From Bacteroidota bacterium (GTDB lineage Bacteria; Bacteroidota; Bacteroidia; Cytophagales; Cyclobacteriaceae), in NCBI GenBank assembly GCA_013285945.1, contig JABDGP010000004.1, positions 1-64,000 on the forward strand: a DNA stretch of 64,000 nucleotides, written 5' to 3'. Under the pieces are notes generated by a model. It saw nothing but the letters and a program-made list of their open reading frames with translations. It searched no databases and had not been told where the DNA came from. Position 1 is the first letter of the stretch. The number at the start of each line of letters is the position of its first letter. The translations under genes and the position numbers were made by a program. Below, piece by piece: positions 32,107 through 42,445 of the stretch.

Positions 32107-34776
32107 TCAGTTCAGAGTAGCAAGACGTTCTTCCAATGACTTGATTTTTGTTTCGGCATCGGCTTTCTTTTTGCGCTCAAGTTCTAAAACCTGAGGAGGA
32201 GCACCAGCTACAAATTTTTCATTGGAGAGTTTCTTCATCACCGAAGTAAGGAAGCCTTTGTTGTACTCGATTTCTTTCTGAATTTCTTCTTTCTCTTTGG
32301 TGGAATCCACTTTCCCTTCCAGGGGAATATAAAATTCGCGTGTGCCAATCAGAAACGAAGTAGCGTTGGCTACTTTATCGGCAATAAAATTAATGGAGGT
32401 CAAATTTGCCAGCTTACTTACAATTGAAGAGAATCGGGTGATTTCATCGCAAACTCCATTCACACTTAGTGGCAGAGATTCCTTTGGCGATATTCCTTTG
32501 GCATTTCGCACATTTCGCACCTGGGTGATCGCTTCAAATGCAACTTCACTTTGCCTAATAATTTTCTCGTCAAACTCTTTCGCCTTTGGCCACTGTGCAA
32601 CAATAATACAGTCTTCGATCTTTCTGTCCCTAAGCTCGTGCCACAGTTCCTCAGTAATGAATGGCATGAACGGATGTAACAATTTCAACAGCGATTCAAA
32701 AAACACGATCGTGCGTTCGTAGGTGACTTTATCAATTGGCTTTCCAAACTCAGGCTTAATCATCTCCAGATACCATGCACAGAAATCATCCCAGACTAGT
32801 TTATATAGGGCGTGCAGCGCATCTGATAGCCTGAATTTCGAAAAATGATCTTCCAGCTCTTTCATCGACTGGTTCAACTTCGCCTCAAACCACTCAATGG
32901 CAACTTTGTTTTCTTCGGGCTGAGCCTGCTCCGAAACTTCCCAGCCTTTTACCAACCGGAAAGCGTTCCATATCTTATTTGAAAAATTTCTTCCTTGCTC
33001 ACAAAGTTTTTCATCAAATAGAAAATCATTACCTGCTACCGAACTGAAAAGCATCCCGGTTCGCACGCCATCGGCTCCATATTTTGAAATGAGTTCCAAG
33101 GCATCGGGGGAGTTGCCGAGCGACTTGCTCATTTTTCTTCCCAGCTTATCGCGAACAACTCCGGTGAGGTAAACATCCTCAAACGGCTTTTCACCTGTAT
33201 ATTCATATCCGGCGATAATCATCCGCGCCACCCAGAAGAAAAGAATCTCCGGAGCCGTTACCAAAACATTTGTCGGGTAGAAATATTTGAGATCCGGGTT
33301 TTTAGAAGCGTCTATTTTTCCATCATTAAAGGATATATCATTAAATCCGTCAAATACTTGCATCGGCCACAGCCACGATGAAGCCCAGGTATCAAGCACG
33401 TCAGAGTCCTGTTTCAATTGGACCGTCGTCTGTTGACCGTCTACGGCAAATTTTTTATTATAAATCTTAATTGCCTCTTCCTCATTTTCAGCAACTACAA
33501 AATTGCCATCGGCATCGAACCAAGCCGGGATGCGGTGTCCCCACCACAGCTGCCTCGAAATGCACCAGTCGCGCACATTCTCCATCCAATGCCGGTAGGT
33601 GTTTTTGAATTTGGCCGGATACAATTTGATTTCATCGTTCTCCACAGCATCCTTCGCACGCACCGAAATCTCTTTCATCTTCACAAACCATTGCAGCGAA
33701 AGCTTAGGTTCTACTACCGTGTTGGTTCTTTCACTTCGCCCTATGCGCGTTACAAACTCTTCTTCTTTTACCAAGTCTCCGGCTTCGCGCAAGTCTTTTA
33801 CAATTTCTTTGCGCACGGCAAAACGGTCCTTACCAAAAAATTTAGGCAGTTCACACTTTTCGTTCAGTGTACCGTCATCGTTGATGGTGTCAATCACCGG
33901 CAGATTATGACGCAACCCGATTTCATAGTCATTAACATCGTGGGCCGGAGTTACTTTCAGACAACCGGTACCAAAGGCTTTGTCAACATAATTATCGGCT
34001 ATCACCGGAATCTCACGATTGATAAAAGGAACCAGTACCTTCTTGCCGACCAGGCCTTTGTAACGCTCGTCTGTTGGGTTTACCGCGATTGCCACATCGC
34101 CCATGATCGTTTCTGGCCGCTGGGTGGCAATGGTAATCCAATCGTTCGTGCCTTTTATTTTATAGCGAACAGAATAAAGTACCGATCGGTCGCCGTCTTC
34201 TTTATATAAAACTTCTTCGTTTGACAAAGCCGTCTTCGCTTCGCAATCCCAGTTGATCATCCGCAGCCCACGATAGATGTAGCCTTTGTTATACAAGTCT
34301 ACAAATACTTTGATCACCGCTTTATAATATCCAGGATCCATAGTGAAGCTTGTCCGTTCCCAATCGCACGACGCTCCGAGCTTTTTTAACTGATCGAGGA
34401 TGATTCCGCCATATTTATCTTTCCATTCCCACGCGTATGTCAAAAACTCATCGCGCGTAAGCGAAGATTTCTTAATTCCCTTCTCACGAAGCATCGCGAC
34501 AACGCGCGCTTCGGTCGCGATAGAGGCGTGATCAGTGCCGGGAACCCAGCAGGCCTCCTTTCCTTCCATACGAGCCTTGCGGATAAGCACATCCTGAATA
34601 GTATTGTTAAGCATGTGGCCCATGTGCAATACGCCCGTCACGTTGGGCGGAGGAATCACAATAGTAAAGGGCTCTTTATCCGGATTGGGTTTGGCTCTAA
34701 AGAAGCCCCTCTCCATCCAGTATTGATACCATTTATTTTCTGTTTCGGCCGGATTGTATTTCGTAGAAAGCGCCAT
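32107..34776 (-). CDS. valS: Valine--tRNA ligase
   Basis: PPPNVTGVLHMGHMLNNTIQD HIGH-type motif, KMSKSLGNSPDALELI KMSKS motif, C-terminal coiled-coil. Confidence 0.98.
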   Translation of the reverse strand: MALSTKYNPAETENKWYQYWMERGFFRAKPNPDKEPFTIVIPPPNVTGVLHMGHMLNNTIQDVLIRKARMEGKEACWVPGTDHASIATEARVVAMLREKGIKKSSLTRDEFLTYAWEWKDKYGGIILDQLKKLGASCDWERTSFTMDPGYYKAVIKVFVDLYNKGYIYRGLRMINWDCEAKTALSNEEVLYKEDGDRSVLYSVRYKIKGTNDWITIATQRPETIMGDVAIAVNPTDERYKGLVGKKVLVPFINREIPVIADNYVDKAFGTGCLKVTPAHDVNDYEIGLRHNLPVIDTINDDGTLNEKCELPKFFGKDRFAVRKEIVKDLREAGDLVKEEEFVTRIGRSERTNTVVEPKLSLQWFVKMKEISVRAKDAVENDEIKLYPAKFKNTYRHWMENVRDWCISRQLWWGHRIPAWFDADGNFVVAENEEEAIKIYNKKFAVDGQQTTVQLKQDSDVLDTWASSWLWPMQVFDGFNDISFNDGKIDASKNPDLKYFYPTNVLVTAPEILFFWVARMIIAGYEYTGEKPFEDVYLTGVVRDKLGRKMSKSLGNSPDALELISKYGADGVRTGMLFSSVAGNDFLFDEKLCEQGRNFSNKIWNAFRLVKGWEVSEQAQPEENKVAIEWFEAKLNQSMKELEDHFSKFRLSDALHALYKLVWDDFCAWYLEMIKPEFGKPIDKVTYERTIVFFESLLKLLHPFMPFITEELWHELRDRKIEDCIIVAQWPKAKEFDEKIIRQSEVAFEAITQVRNVRNAKGISPKESLPLSVNGVCDEITRFSSIVSKLANLTSINFIADKVANATSFLIGTREFYIPLEGKVDSTKEKEEIQKEIEYNKGFLTSVMKKLSNEKFVAGAPPQVLELERKKKADAETKIKSLEERLATLN

Positions 34777-34827
34777 GCGGGGTAAAAACTAAAGATTAAG
34801 TCGGCAAAAATAGAAATTAAATATTTC

Positions 34828-34958
34828 TTGGCGGCATCGCCTTTGCCAGTGGCCTCCGCTGGCAAAGGCGGGCGGGCTTCCCGATAATTCGGGACGCTGC
34901 AAGTCCTGCCATTACACATGCCATCGCACTTCGGGCTTTCCGCTACTATCCCTTGCCG
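34828..34958 (+). repeat. Dispersed intergenic repeat, copy 1 (with 12-bp hairpin insert)
   Basis: Shares TTGGCGGCAT...cttccc..ATTCGGGAyGCTGCAArTCCT...CCATCG...GGGCTTTCCGyTAcyATCCCTTGCCG with 61880-62003; contains hairpin CGCCTTTGCCAG-tggcctccg-CTGGCAAAGGCG (34838-34870) and TCCCGA-TAAT-TCGGGA (34879-34894). Confidence 0.75.
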
Positions 34959-35034
34959 GACGCATTGGCAAAGCGAGCGGTCAGAATCCAAACCGACCGG
35001 CTCTTTCGTAGATTATAGAAATACAAATCCCTTT

Positions 35035-36165
35035 ATGAATACGAATGCAACGGTTTCTATGGAGAACACGGCCACCGGCGGTATCGAGTGGCGTCAGCTT
35101 TGGAGTTTGGCCGCCCTCTATGCTTCAATTGTTATCGGCTGGATCGCCTACCATAATTACCAACCGAAACTGTTGGTCAAATTTCATTTTACCGATTTTA
35201 CTTTCTTATTGATGGCAGTGCAAGGCGTCATATTAGTACTCACGCCTCCAATTGCCGGAAGAATGGGCGACCGTTTTCGGTTTCAGCAAGGAACACGCAT
35301 CCCGGTGATTTCAACAGGGATAAGTTTCGCTGCCATGATTTTTATGGCGGTGGCTTTCACGTTGCTCGGCAATCCGGGAGAGGTATTTAAATGGATTCTT
35401 CCTTTGCTCATTATTTTCTGGCTTATCGCGATGAGCATTTTTACCAGCCCCGCGCTTTCTACGCTCGAGCTTTTTACACCGGTAGATAAACTTCCGCGTG
35501 CCATGGCGATTCTTACGATTGTAGCAAACTTGTTGTATTCGCTAGAGCCGGTAATCATCGACTTGATCGACTACTTGGGTGCTCCAATTACTTTTATGAT
35601 TGGCGGAATTGCAGTTTTCGTTTCCGGCCTTGCTTTAAAGAAAAATTCAATCAGTCTCTTTAATAATAACCAAGGAAAACCAAAGACTGAGATGAAACTC
35701 GACACGCAGAAGTCTTCGTACGGATACATCTTCTTTTTGGGAACTGCGCTTGGGTTATCAACCACAGTGCTGTTCAATTACTTCCCTGATATTCTTCAAC
35801 GTAACCTTGGTGCTTTCGCTTTCGGTCTTCAGGGCAAATGGATTTTAGTTTTGGTTTTGATCCTATCCACCATCGTTATTCTGCCTGTGAGTGATTGGGT
35901 AAACAAAAAAGGAATTGAGAAATCATTCTGGCTAAGCGTTACCATAAATATGGTGAGTATGGCTGGCGTGTTGCTTTTCAATATTCCGGTGATTGCATTG
36001 GTAATGGTTATTGTCTTTACGTTGTCGTTCACTTCGCTGTCTGTGAGTTCACTGCCATTAGCCATAGCGCGAGCTAATTATTATGAGAAAGTTTTTTGTG
36101 TAGGGATATTTTTCTCGGGAGTAGCTTTCCCCGACGGGATTGTCGAAGCAATACAAGCCTATTGA
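35035..36165 (+). CDS. MFS-like multi-pass membrane transporter
   Basis: About 12 hydrophobic segments; GRMGDRFRFQQGTRIPVI loop 2-3 MFS-like motif; start ATG 35035 chosen over ORF-track start 34918, which would run through the repeat. Confidence 0.75.
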   Translation: MNTNATVSMENTATGGIEWRQLWSLAALYASIVIGWIAYHNYQPKLLVKFHFTDFTFLLMAVQGVILVLTPPIAGRMGDRFRFQQGTRIPVISTGISFAAMIFMAVAFTLLGNPGEVFKWILPLLIIFWLIAMSIFTSPALSTLELFTPVDKLPRAMAILTIVANLLYSLEPVIIDLIDYLGAPITFMIGGIAVFVSGLALKKNSISLFNNNQGKPKTEMKLDTQKSSYGYIFFLGTALGLSTTVLFNYFPDILQRNLGAFAFGLQGKWILVLVLILSTIVILPVSDWVNKKGIEKSFWLSVTINMVSMAGVLLFNIPVIALVMVIVFTLSFTSLSVSSLPLAIARANYYEKVFCVGIFFSGVAFPDGIVEAIQAY

Positions 36166-36185
36166 GATTCTCTGGTTTATAGTTG

Positions 36186-36222
36186 ACAGCCGCGCTGAGT
36201 GATCAGACGGCTGTTTTTTTTT
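36186..36222 (+). terminator. Rho-independent terminator downstream of the MFS gene
   Basis: ACAGCCG (36186-36192) ... CGGCTGT (36208-36214) followed by T8. Confidence 0.65.
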
Positions 36223-36376
36223 GAATAGCTGGAAATATTCAATCGATTGAGTTCGATTTATACTTCCGATCCCTACTAAATGTTAGTTCGCTCCAAAAAA
36301 TTCTTTTGGAACCTAATGATTGTTATACAACCCTTCGAAGATACATTTAGGCTAACAAAAAAATATCTTTTACGAA

Positions 36377-39300
36377 GTGGACGATCAAGATCAGCGGCCT
36401 CAAGGCCTTTACCATCCGCAATTTGAGCATGATGCCTGTGGAGTAGGATTCATTGCAAACATAAAAGGAGTAAAATCACACCAGATTATTAAGGATGGAT
36501 TGACCATGCTCGAGCGCATGGCACATCGTGGTGCCTGTGGCTGCGAAGCCAATACCGGAGACGGCGCAGGAATTCTTATTCAGGTGCCTCACGAGTTTTT
36601 TGTGAGTGAGTGTTCAAAAATAAATATCAAACTGCCACCCTTTGGTTCTTATGGAGTGGGTTTGGTTTTCTTCCCTCGCGATGCGAAAGTGCGTGAAGAA
36701 TGCCGCACAGTGCTCAACCGGCAGATCAAGAAAATGAAAATGAGTTTGTTGGGTTACCGCACCTTGCCCACAGATCATAAGGATATAGGCGAAACAGCTT
36801 TGAAGTCAGAGCCGGTGATGGAGCAGGTTTTCATCAAGCGCCCCGAGAACATCAACAACCCGGATGATTTCGAACGGAAGCTTTTCATATTGAGAAAATA
36901 TTCAACGCGCATCGTAACAGAATCGGTGGCGAAGGTGAACAACCAGTTTTACTTTTCATCGCTTTCTTACAAGACTATCGCTTATAAAGGAATGCTTACC
37001 AGCGGGCAGCTGCGTTATTATTTTCCTGATCTGCAAAATGAAGAAGTTGTTTCGGCATTGGCTGTTATCCATTCCCGATTTTCAACCAACACGTTTCCGT
37101 CCTGGCGACTTTCTCAGCCATTCAGATTTATTGCACACAATGGCGAAATCAATACAATTCAAGGAAACATCAATTGGTTGAAGTCGAAAGAAGCATTTTT
37201 TGCTTCTCCACTTTTTTCGCGCGAAGAGCTAGACATGATTCTTCCGATCTGTAACCCTGCTCAGTCCGATTCTTCGAACCTTGACAATGCTATTGAGTTA
37301 CTCATGCACGCAGGCCGCTCAATGCCGCACGTGATGATGATGTTGATTCCGGAAGTTTGGGACGGAAATGAGAACATGAGTCAGGAGAAAAAAGATTTTT
37401 ATGAATACCACGCCAATCTCATGGAGCCGTGGGATGGCCCGGCTTCAATAACATTTACTGACGGAAAAATAATTGGAGCAACTCTTGATCGGAATGGTTT
37501 GCGCCCATCACGGTTTATAGTTACCAACGATGATCGCGTAATGATGGCCAGCGAAGTTGGTGTTCTTGACATTGATCAGTCAACAATTATTTCCAAAGGC
37601 CGACTTCAGCCCGGCAAAATGTTTGTGGTTGATTTGGAGCAGGGTCGTATCATCAGCGATGATGAACTTAAGCAGGACATTTGCACACGCCAACCGTATG
37701 GACAATGGTTGAAAGAGAATAAAGTGAGATTGCAAGATCTGCCCGAGCCAGGCGGAAGTTTTCATAAGTACGATCCAAACACATTCCTGAAAAGACAAAT
37801 CTCATTTGGATACACCAGCGAAGACATTCGTGTAGTGCTGGCGCAAATGTGTGATACGGGCAAGGAAGCACTTGGCTCGATGGGAAGCGACATCCCACTG
37901 GCTGTGCTGTCTAATCAATCGCAACATTTGTCGAGTTACTTTAAACAACTCTTTGCACAAGTTACAAACCCGCCCATCGATCCTATCCGAGAAAGAATGG
38001 TGATGTCGCTGGCTTCGCATGTAGGCGGTTCATTGAATTTATTGGAAGAAACTCCTGAGCACTGTGTCACACTTGAGTTGCCCGTTCCGATTCTTTCAAA
38101 CAATGAGTTGGAAAAAATCCGGTACATCGATCACCGACATCTTCAAACCAAAACCATCTATACTTATTTTCGCGCCGACGGTTTGGCAGGGTCGCTCGAA
38201 CGCGGACTAAGCCGGATTTGTCAGTATGTATCCGATGCGGTAGAAGATGGTTTTACAATCATTATTCTCTCTGATAGAAGTTTTGACAGCGGTCACGCCC
38301 AGATACCTTCCTTACTTGTAACTGCAGCTGTGCATCATGATTTGATCCGCAAGGGGTTGCGCGGAAAAGTAGGCCTGCTCGTGGAAGCTGGAGATGTATG
38401 GGAAACTCATCATTATGCAACGTTGCTTGGCTATGGAGCATCAGGGATAAATCCATACCTTATTTATCAGACTATCCACGACATGAAGAAGAGAAATCTT
38501 CTTTCAGTAAGTGTTACCGAAGAGAAAGCTGTTTACAATTACAAGAAAGCAGTATGTGGTGAATTGCTCAAGATCATGAGCAAAATGGGGATTAGCACAC
38601 TACAGTCGTATCACGGTGCGCAGATATTTGAAGCGCTCGGTATCAGCAACGAAGTGGTCGATCAATATTTTACAGGAACCGTTAGCCGTATTGGTGGACT
38701 GACTCTGGATGACATTGCACGTGAAGCCTTGGTCAAACACAGTCTTTCATTTCCAAAGACTTCTCTCAACACCAGGCTGGAAGTTGGAGGCATTTATCAA
38801 TGGAAGCAACGTGGCGAGGCGCATTTGTTCAATCCTCAGACGATTCATCTTCTTCAGCATTCTACCAAAACCAACGATTACGGTCTTTTCAAGAAATACA
38901 GTAATCTCATTAATGATCAAAGCGAAAAAGCAATCACGCTTCGCAGCCTGTTAAGATTCAAGAAAGGAAAATCGATTCCGATAAGTGAAGTAGAACCAAA
39001 GGAAAACATTTTCAAAAGGTTTGCCACCGGAGCAATGTCGTTTGGTTCAATCTCGTATGAAGCTCACAGTACGCTTGCCGTTGCTATGAACAGGATTGGA
39101 GGCAAAAGCAACTGCGGCGAAGGCGGTGAAGATGAAATTCGCTTTCATAAAAAAGAAGATGGCACGTGGGAGAACTCGGCTATCAAACAAGTTGCATCGG
39201 GTCGCTTTGGCGTGACGAGTTATTATCTCGCCAATGCACAAGAATTGCAAATTAAAATTGCACAAGGCGCAAAGCCCGGTGAAGGAGGGCAGCTTCCGGG

Positions 39301-40915
39301 TTATAAAGTAGATGAGTGGATCGGTCGTGTTCGTCATTCCACTCCGGGTGTTGGGTTGATTTCGCCTCCACCTCACCATGATATTTATTCTATCGAAGAT
39401 TTGGCGCAACTCATTTTTGACTTGAAGAATGCCAATCGCAATGCCCGCATCAGCGTGAAATTAGTTTCTGAAGCCGGCGTTGGAACAATTGCTTCCGGAG
39501 TAGCGAAAGCTCATGCCGATGTTATCCTAATTGCCGGCCATGATGGCGGAACGGGCGCTTCACCCTTGAGCTCTGTTCGTCATGCAGGCTTGCCCTGGGA
39601 ACTTGGCCTTGCGGAAACACACCAGACCCTGGTACGAAATAAATTACGCGGCCGTGTTGTGGTGCAATCCGATGGACAGATCAGAACGGGGAGAGATCTC
39701 GCTATCGCCGCATTGCTAGGCGCAGAAGAGTGGGGAGTGGCAACGGCCGCATTGGTAACTGCAGGTTGTATTATGATGCGCAAGTGTCATCTCAACACAT
39801 GCCCCGTTGGCGTGGCTACACAAGACCCTGAGTTGAGGGCACTGTTCACTGGTAAACCGGAGTATGTAGTAAACCTTTTCACTTTCCTGGCTGAAGAGCT
39901 GCGCGAGATCATGGCCGAACTTGGATTTCGTACGGTTAATGAAATGGTGGGACAAGTTGATCATCTGTTGCTAAAGGATCTCAAAGAAAACTGGAAACAA
40001 AAAAATCTCGACCTTTCACCGATTCTATTTAAGGAGCCGATGAGTCTTGACACTCCGCTTTTCCGGCAGGAAGAGCAAGATCACGGAATAGATGCAGTTC
40101 TTGATCGCGAATTGATTCGTGTAGCGCAACCCGCGCTGGAGAACTTGGAAAAAGTGGAGCACTCTTTTGAAATCACAAACCAGAATCGCGCCGTTGGTGC
40201 AATGTTATCAAATGAGATTTCAAAGAAATTCTTTGGGCCGGGCCTGCCGAAAGGAACTGTTCATTATAAGTTTAAAGGAACTGCCGGACAAAGTTTTGGG
40301 GCATTTGCAACCTCTGGTTTGAATTTTGAATTGGAAGGTGATGCCAACGATTATTTTGGCAAAGGACTTTCGGGAGCACAACTTATACTATACCCTCCAA
40401 GGCAGACAGGCTTCATTCCATCAGAAAACATAATTGTAGGCAACGTAGCTTTCTATGGAGCAACATCGGGTGAAGCTTTTATCAGAGGCCGCGCAGGTGA
40501 ACGCTTTGGGGTGAGAAACTCGGGCGTAAACGTAGTGGTGGAAGGTGTTGGCGATCATGGATGTGAATACATGACGGGCGGTACCGTAATTGTACTTGGC
40601 GATACCGGAAGAAACTTTGCAGCGGGAATGAGCGGCGGTGTGGCTTATGTCTATGACAAGAACAATGCGTTCAGGAAAAACTGCAACATGGAGATGGTCA
40701 TGTTTGATGAAATGGATTCCGGTGACGAAGAAAAAATCAAAAACAAAGTGATGGATCATCTTACGTTTACCGGAAGCGATGTAGCGTCCGCACTTCTTAA
40801 AAATTGGCTGGAATCATTTAGCAAGTTTGTGAAGGTTATGCCGGTAGAATACAAAGCCGTGCTGGAAAAAAGGAAGGCTGCAAGTAAACTGGTGATTGTG
40901 CCAGTGAGCCATTAG
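36377..40915 (+). CDS. gltB: Glutamate synthase large subunit
   Basis: HDACGVGFIANIKG N-terminal nucleophile Cys; GGKSNCGEGGEDEIRF; CHLNTCPVGVATQDPELR; 1512 aa. GTG start. Confidence 0.97.
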   Translation: MDDQDQRPQGLYHPQFEHDACGVGFIANIKGVKSHQIIKDGLTMLERMAHRGACGCEANTGDGAGILIQVPHEFFVSECSKINIKLPPFGSYGVGLVFFPRDAKVREECRTVLNRQIKKMKMSLLGYRTLPTDHKDIGETALKSEPVMEQVFIKRPENINNPDDFERKLFILRKYSTRIVTESVAKVNNQFYFSSLSYKTIAYKGMLTSGQLRYYFPDLQNEEVVSALAVIHSRFSTNTFPSWRLSQPFRFIAHNGEINTIQGNINWLKSKEAFFASPLFSREELDMILPICNPAQSDSSNLDNAIELLMHAGRSMPHVMMMLIPEVWDGNENMSQEKKDFYEYHANLMEPWDGPASITFTDGKIIGATLDRNGLRPSRFIVTNDDRVMMASEVGVLDIDQSTIISKGRLQPGKMFVVDLEQGRIISDDELKQDICTRQPYGQWLKENKVRLQDLPEPGGSFHKYDPNTFLKRQISFGYTSEDIRVVLAQMCDTGKEALGSMGSDIPLAVLSNQSQHLSSYFKQLFAQVTNPPIDPIRERMVMSLASHVGGSLNLLEETPEHCVTLELPVPILSNNELEKIRYIDHRHLQTKTIYTYFRADGLAGSLERGLSRICQYVSDAVEDGFTIIILSDRSFDSGHAQIPSLLVTAAVHHDLIRKGLRGKVGLLVEAGDVWETHHYATLLGYGASGINPYLIYQTIHDMKKRNLLSVSVTEEKAVYNYKKAVCGELLKIMSKMGISTLQSYHGAQIFEALGISNEVVDQYFTGTVSRIGGLTLDDIAREALVKHSLSFPKTSLNTRLEVGGIYQWKQRGEAHLFNPQTIHLLQHSTKTNDYGLFKKYSNLINDQSEKAITLRSLLRFKKGKSIPISEVEPKENIFKRFATGAMSFGSISYEAHSTLAVAMNRIGGKSNCGEGGEDEIRFHKKEDGTWENSAIKQVASGRFGVTSYYLANAQELQIKIAQGAKPGEGGQLPGYKVDEWIGRVRHSTPGVGLISPPPHHDIYSIEDLAQLIFDLKNANRNARISVKLVSEAGVGTIASGVAKAHADVILIAGHDGGTGASPLSSVRHAGLPWELGLAETHQTLVRNKLRGRVVVQSDGQIRTGRDLAIAALLGAEEWGVATAALVTAGCIMMRKCHLNTCPVGVATQDPELRALFTGKPEYVVNLFTFLAEELREIMAELGFRTVNEMVGQVDHLLLKDLKENWKQKNLDLSPILFKEPMSLDTPLFRQEEQDHGIDAVLDRELIRVAQPALENLEKVEHSFEITNQNRAVGAMLSNEISKKFFGPGLPKGTVHYKFKGTAGQSFGAFATSGLNFELEGDANDYFGKGLSGAQLILYPPRQTGFIPSENIIVGNVAFYGATSGEAFIRGRAGERFGVRNSGVNVVVEGVGDHGCEYMTGGTVIVLGDTGRNFAAGMSGGVAYVYDKNNAFRKNCNMEMVMFDEMDSGDEEKIKNKVMDHLTFTGSDVASALLKNWLESFSKFVKVMPVEYKAVLEKRKAASKLVIVPVSH

Positions 40916-40970
40916 ATGTTTGTTGAAATTTTGATTGTGAATTTGTTTTAAGGTTAATCGTAAAATAGAA

Positions 40971-42434
40971 ATGGGAAAACCATCTGGATTTTTAGAATTT
41001 GATCGTGAACCTGCACCGAAGCGTGATCCGAAAGAAAGGATTGCCGACTATAGAGAAATTGAAAAATCGGTAAGTACAGATCACACACAAAAGCAGGCGG
41101 CTCGCTGTATGGACTGTGGTATTCCGTTTTGTCATCACGGATGCCCGCTGGGAAATATTATCCCTGAATTCAACGACGCTGTCTATCAAAACAACTGGAA
41201 GCTGGCCTATGAAATACTGATCTCGACAAACAATTTCCCTGAATTCACCGGAAGGATTTGTCCAGCGCCGTGCGAAGCCTCGTGCGTGCTCGGAATCAAC
41301 AAGCCGGCTGTAGCTATTGAATTTATTGAGAAGAACATCATTGAGAAAGCTTTTGAAGCTGGTTATGTGAAGGCGAATGTTCCCTCTGTTAGAACCGGAA
41401 AGAAAATCGCTGTCGTTGGCTCGGGTCCTGCCGGCCTTGCAGCTGCTGCGCAATTGAATTCAGCCGGACATTGGGTTACTGTGTTTGAAAGATCAGATGA
41501 AATTGGAGGATTGCTCCGTTACGGTATTCCGGATTTTAAACTTGAAAAAAGAATTGTTGAACGCAGAGTAAAGCTCCTCGAAGTAGAGGGGGTGCAGTTT
41601 GTCACCAATGCGCATGTTGGTGTCAACGTTTCTGTTGCTAACCTGCGCGAAGAGTTTGACGCGATCTTACTTTCAGGAGGCTCCACGATTCCGCGCGATT
41701 TACCTATCAAGGGAAGAGAATTCTCGAGTGTACACTTTGCTATGGACTTTCTTACCCAGCAAAACAGAAGAGTGAGTAACCATAAAGTTGAGGCCAAGGA
41801 TATTTTGGCTACCGGAAAACATGTGGTAGTGATCGGAGGAGGTGATACCGGTTCGGATTGTGTAGGTACAAGCAATAGGCAGGGTGCTGCCTCAGTTACT
41901 CAGATTGAAATTATGTCTAAGCCCCCCAAAGATCGCACAGAGTCAATGCCGTGGCCTAACTGGCCAATGATTTTACGCACGTCTACTTCACACGAAGAGG
42001 GATGCGACAGGAACTGGAGTATTCTCACTAAAGAATTCATCAGCGATGAAAATGGAAATGTCACAGGACTGAAGATCGTTGACCTCGAATGGAAATCAGA
42101 AACCGGAAAACCTGCAGGTTTTTCTGAGGTTGCAGGAAGTGAACGTATAATTCCATGCAACCTTGCATTATTGGCCATGGGATTTCTTCATCCGCAGCAT
42201 CAGGGCTTGCTCGACCAACTTGGTGTGCAACTTGATGAACGGGGCAATGTAAAATGTACACGCTATCAAACTTCAGTGGAAAATGTTTTTTCCGCTGGAG
42301 ATATGCGCAGAGGTCAGAGCCTCGTAGTGTGGGCTATCAGCGAAGGCCGCGAAGCTGCACGCGCAATTGACCAGTACTTGATGGGGCAAAGTATGCTCGA
42401 AGCAAAAGAAGAGGGGATGCTGAACTTGCGATGA
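40971..42434 (+). CDS. gltD: Glutamate synthase small subunit (NADPH)
   Basis: QAARCMDCGIPFCHHGCPLGNIIPEFND, VVGSGPAGLAAAAQLNSAGH, VVIGGGDTGSDCVGTSNRQGA. Confidence 0.97.
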   Translation: MGKPSGFLEFDREPAPKRDPKERIADYREIEKSVSTDHTQKQAARCMDCGIPFCHHGCPLGNIIPEFNDAVYQNNWKLAYEILISTNNFPEFTGRICPAPCEASCVLGINKPAVAIEFIEKNIIEKAFEAGYVKANVPSVRTGKKIAVVGSGPAGLAAAAQLNSAGHWVTVFERSDEIGGLLRYGIPDFKLEKRIVERRVKLLEVEGVQFVTNAHVGVNVSVANLREEFDAILLSGGSTIPRDLPIKGREFSSVHFAMDFLTQQNRRVSNHKVEAKDILATGKHVVVIGGGDTGSDCVGTSNRQGAASVTQIEIMSKPPKDRTESMPWPNWPMILRTSTSHEEGCDRNWSILTKEFISDENGNVTGLKIVDLEWKSETGKPAGFSEVAGSERIIPCNLALLAMGFLHPQHQGLLDQLGVQLDERGNVKCTRYQTSVENVFSAGDMRRGQSLVVWAISEGREAARAIDQYLMGQSMLEAKEEGMLNLR

Positions 42435-42445
42435 GCCTTGAAACC

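Noticed and set aside
33418-34209. 263-aa plus-strand ORF antisense to valS
   Set aside because: Entirely within the conserved valS coding frame on the other strand; composition looks like an antisense shadow with no recognisable domain.
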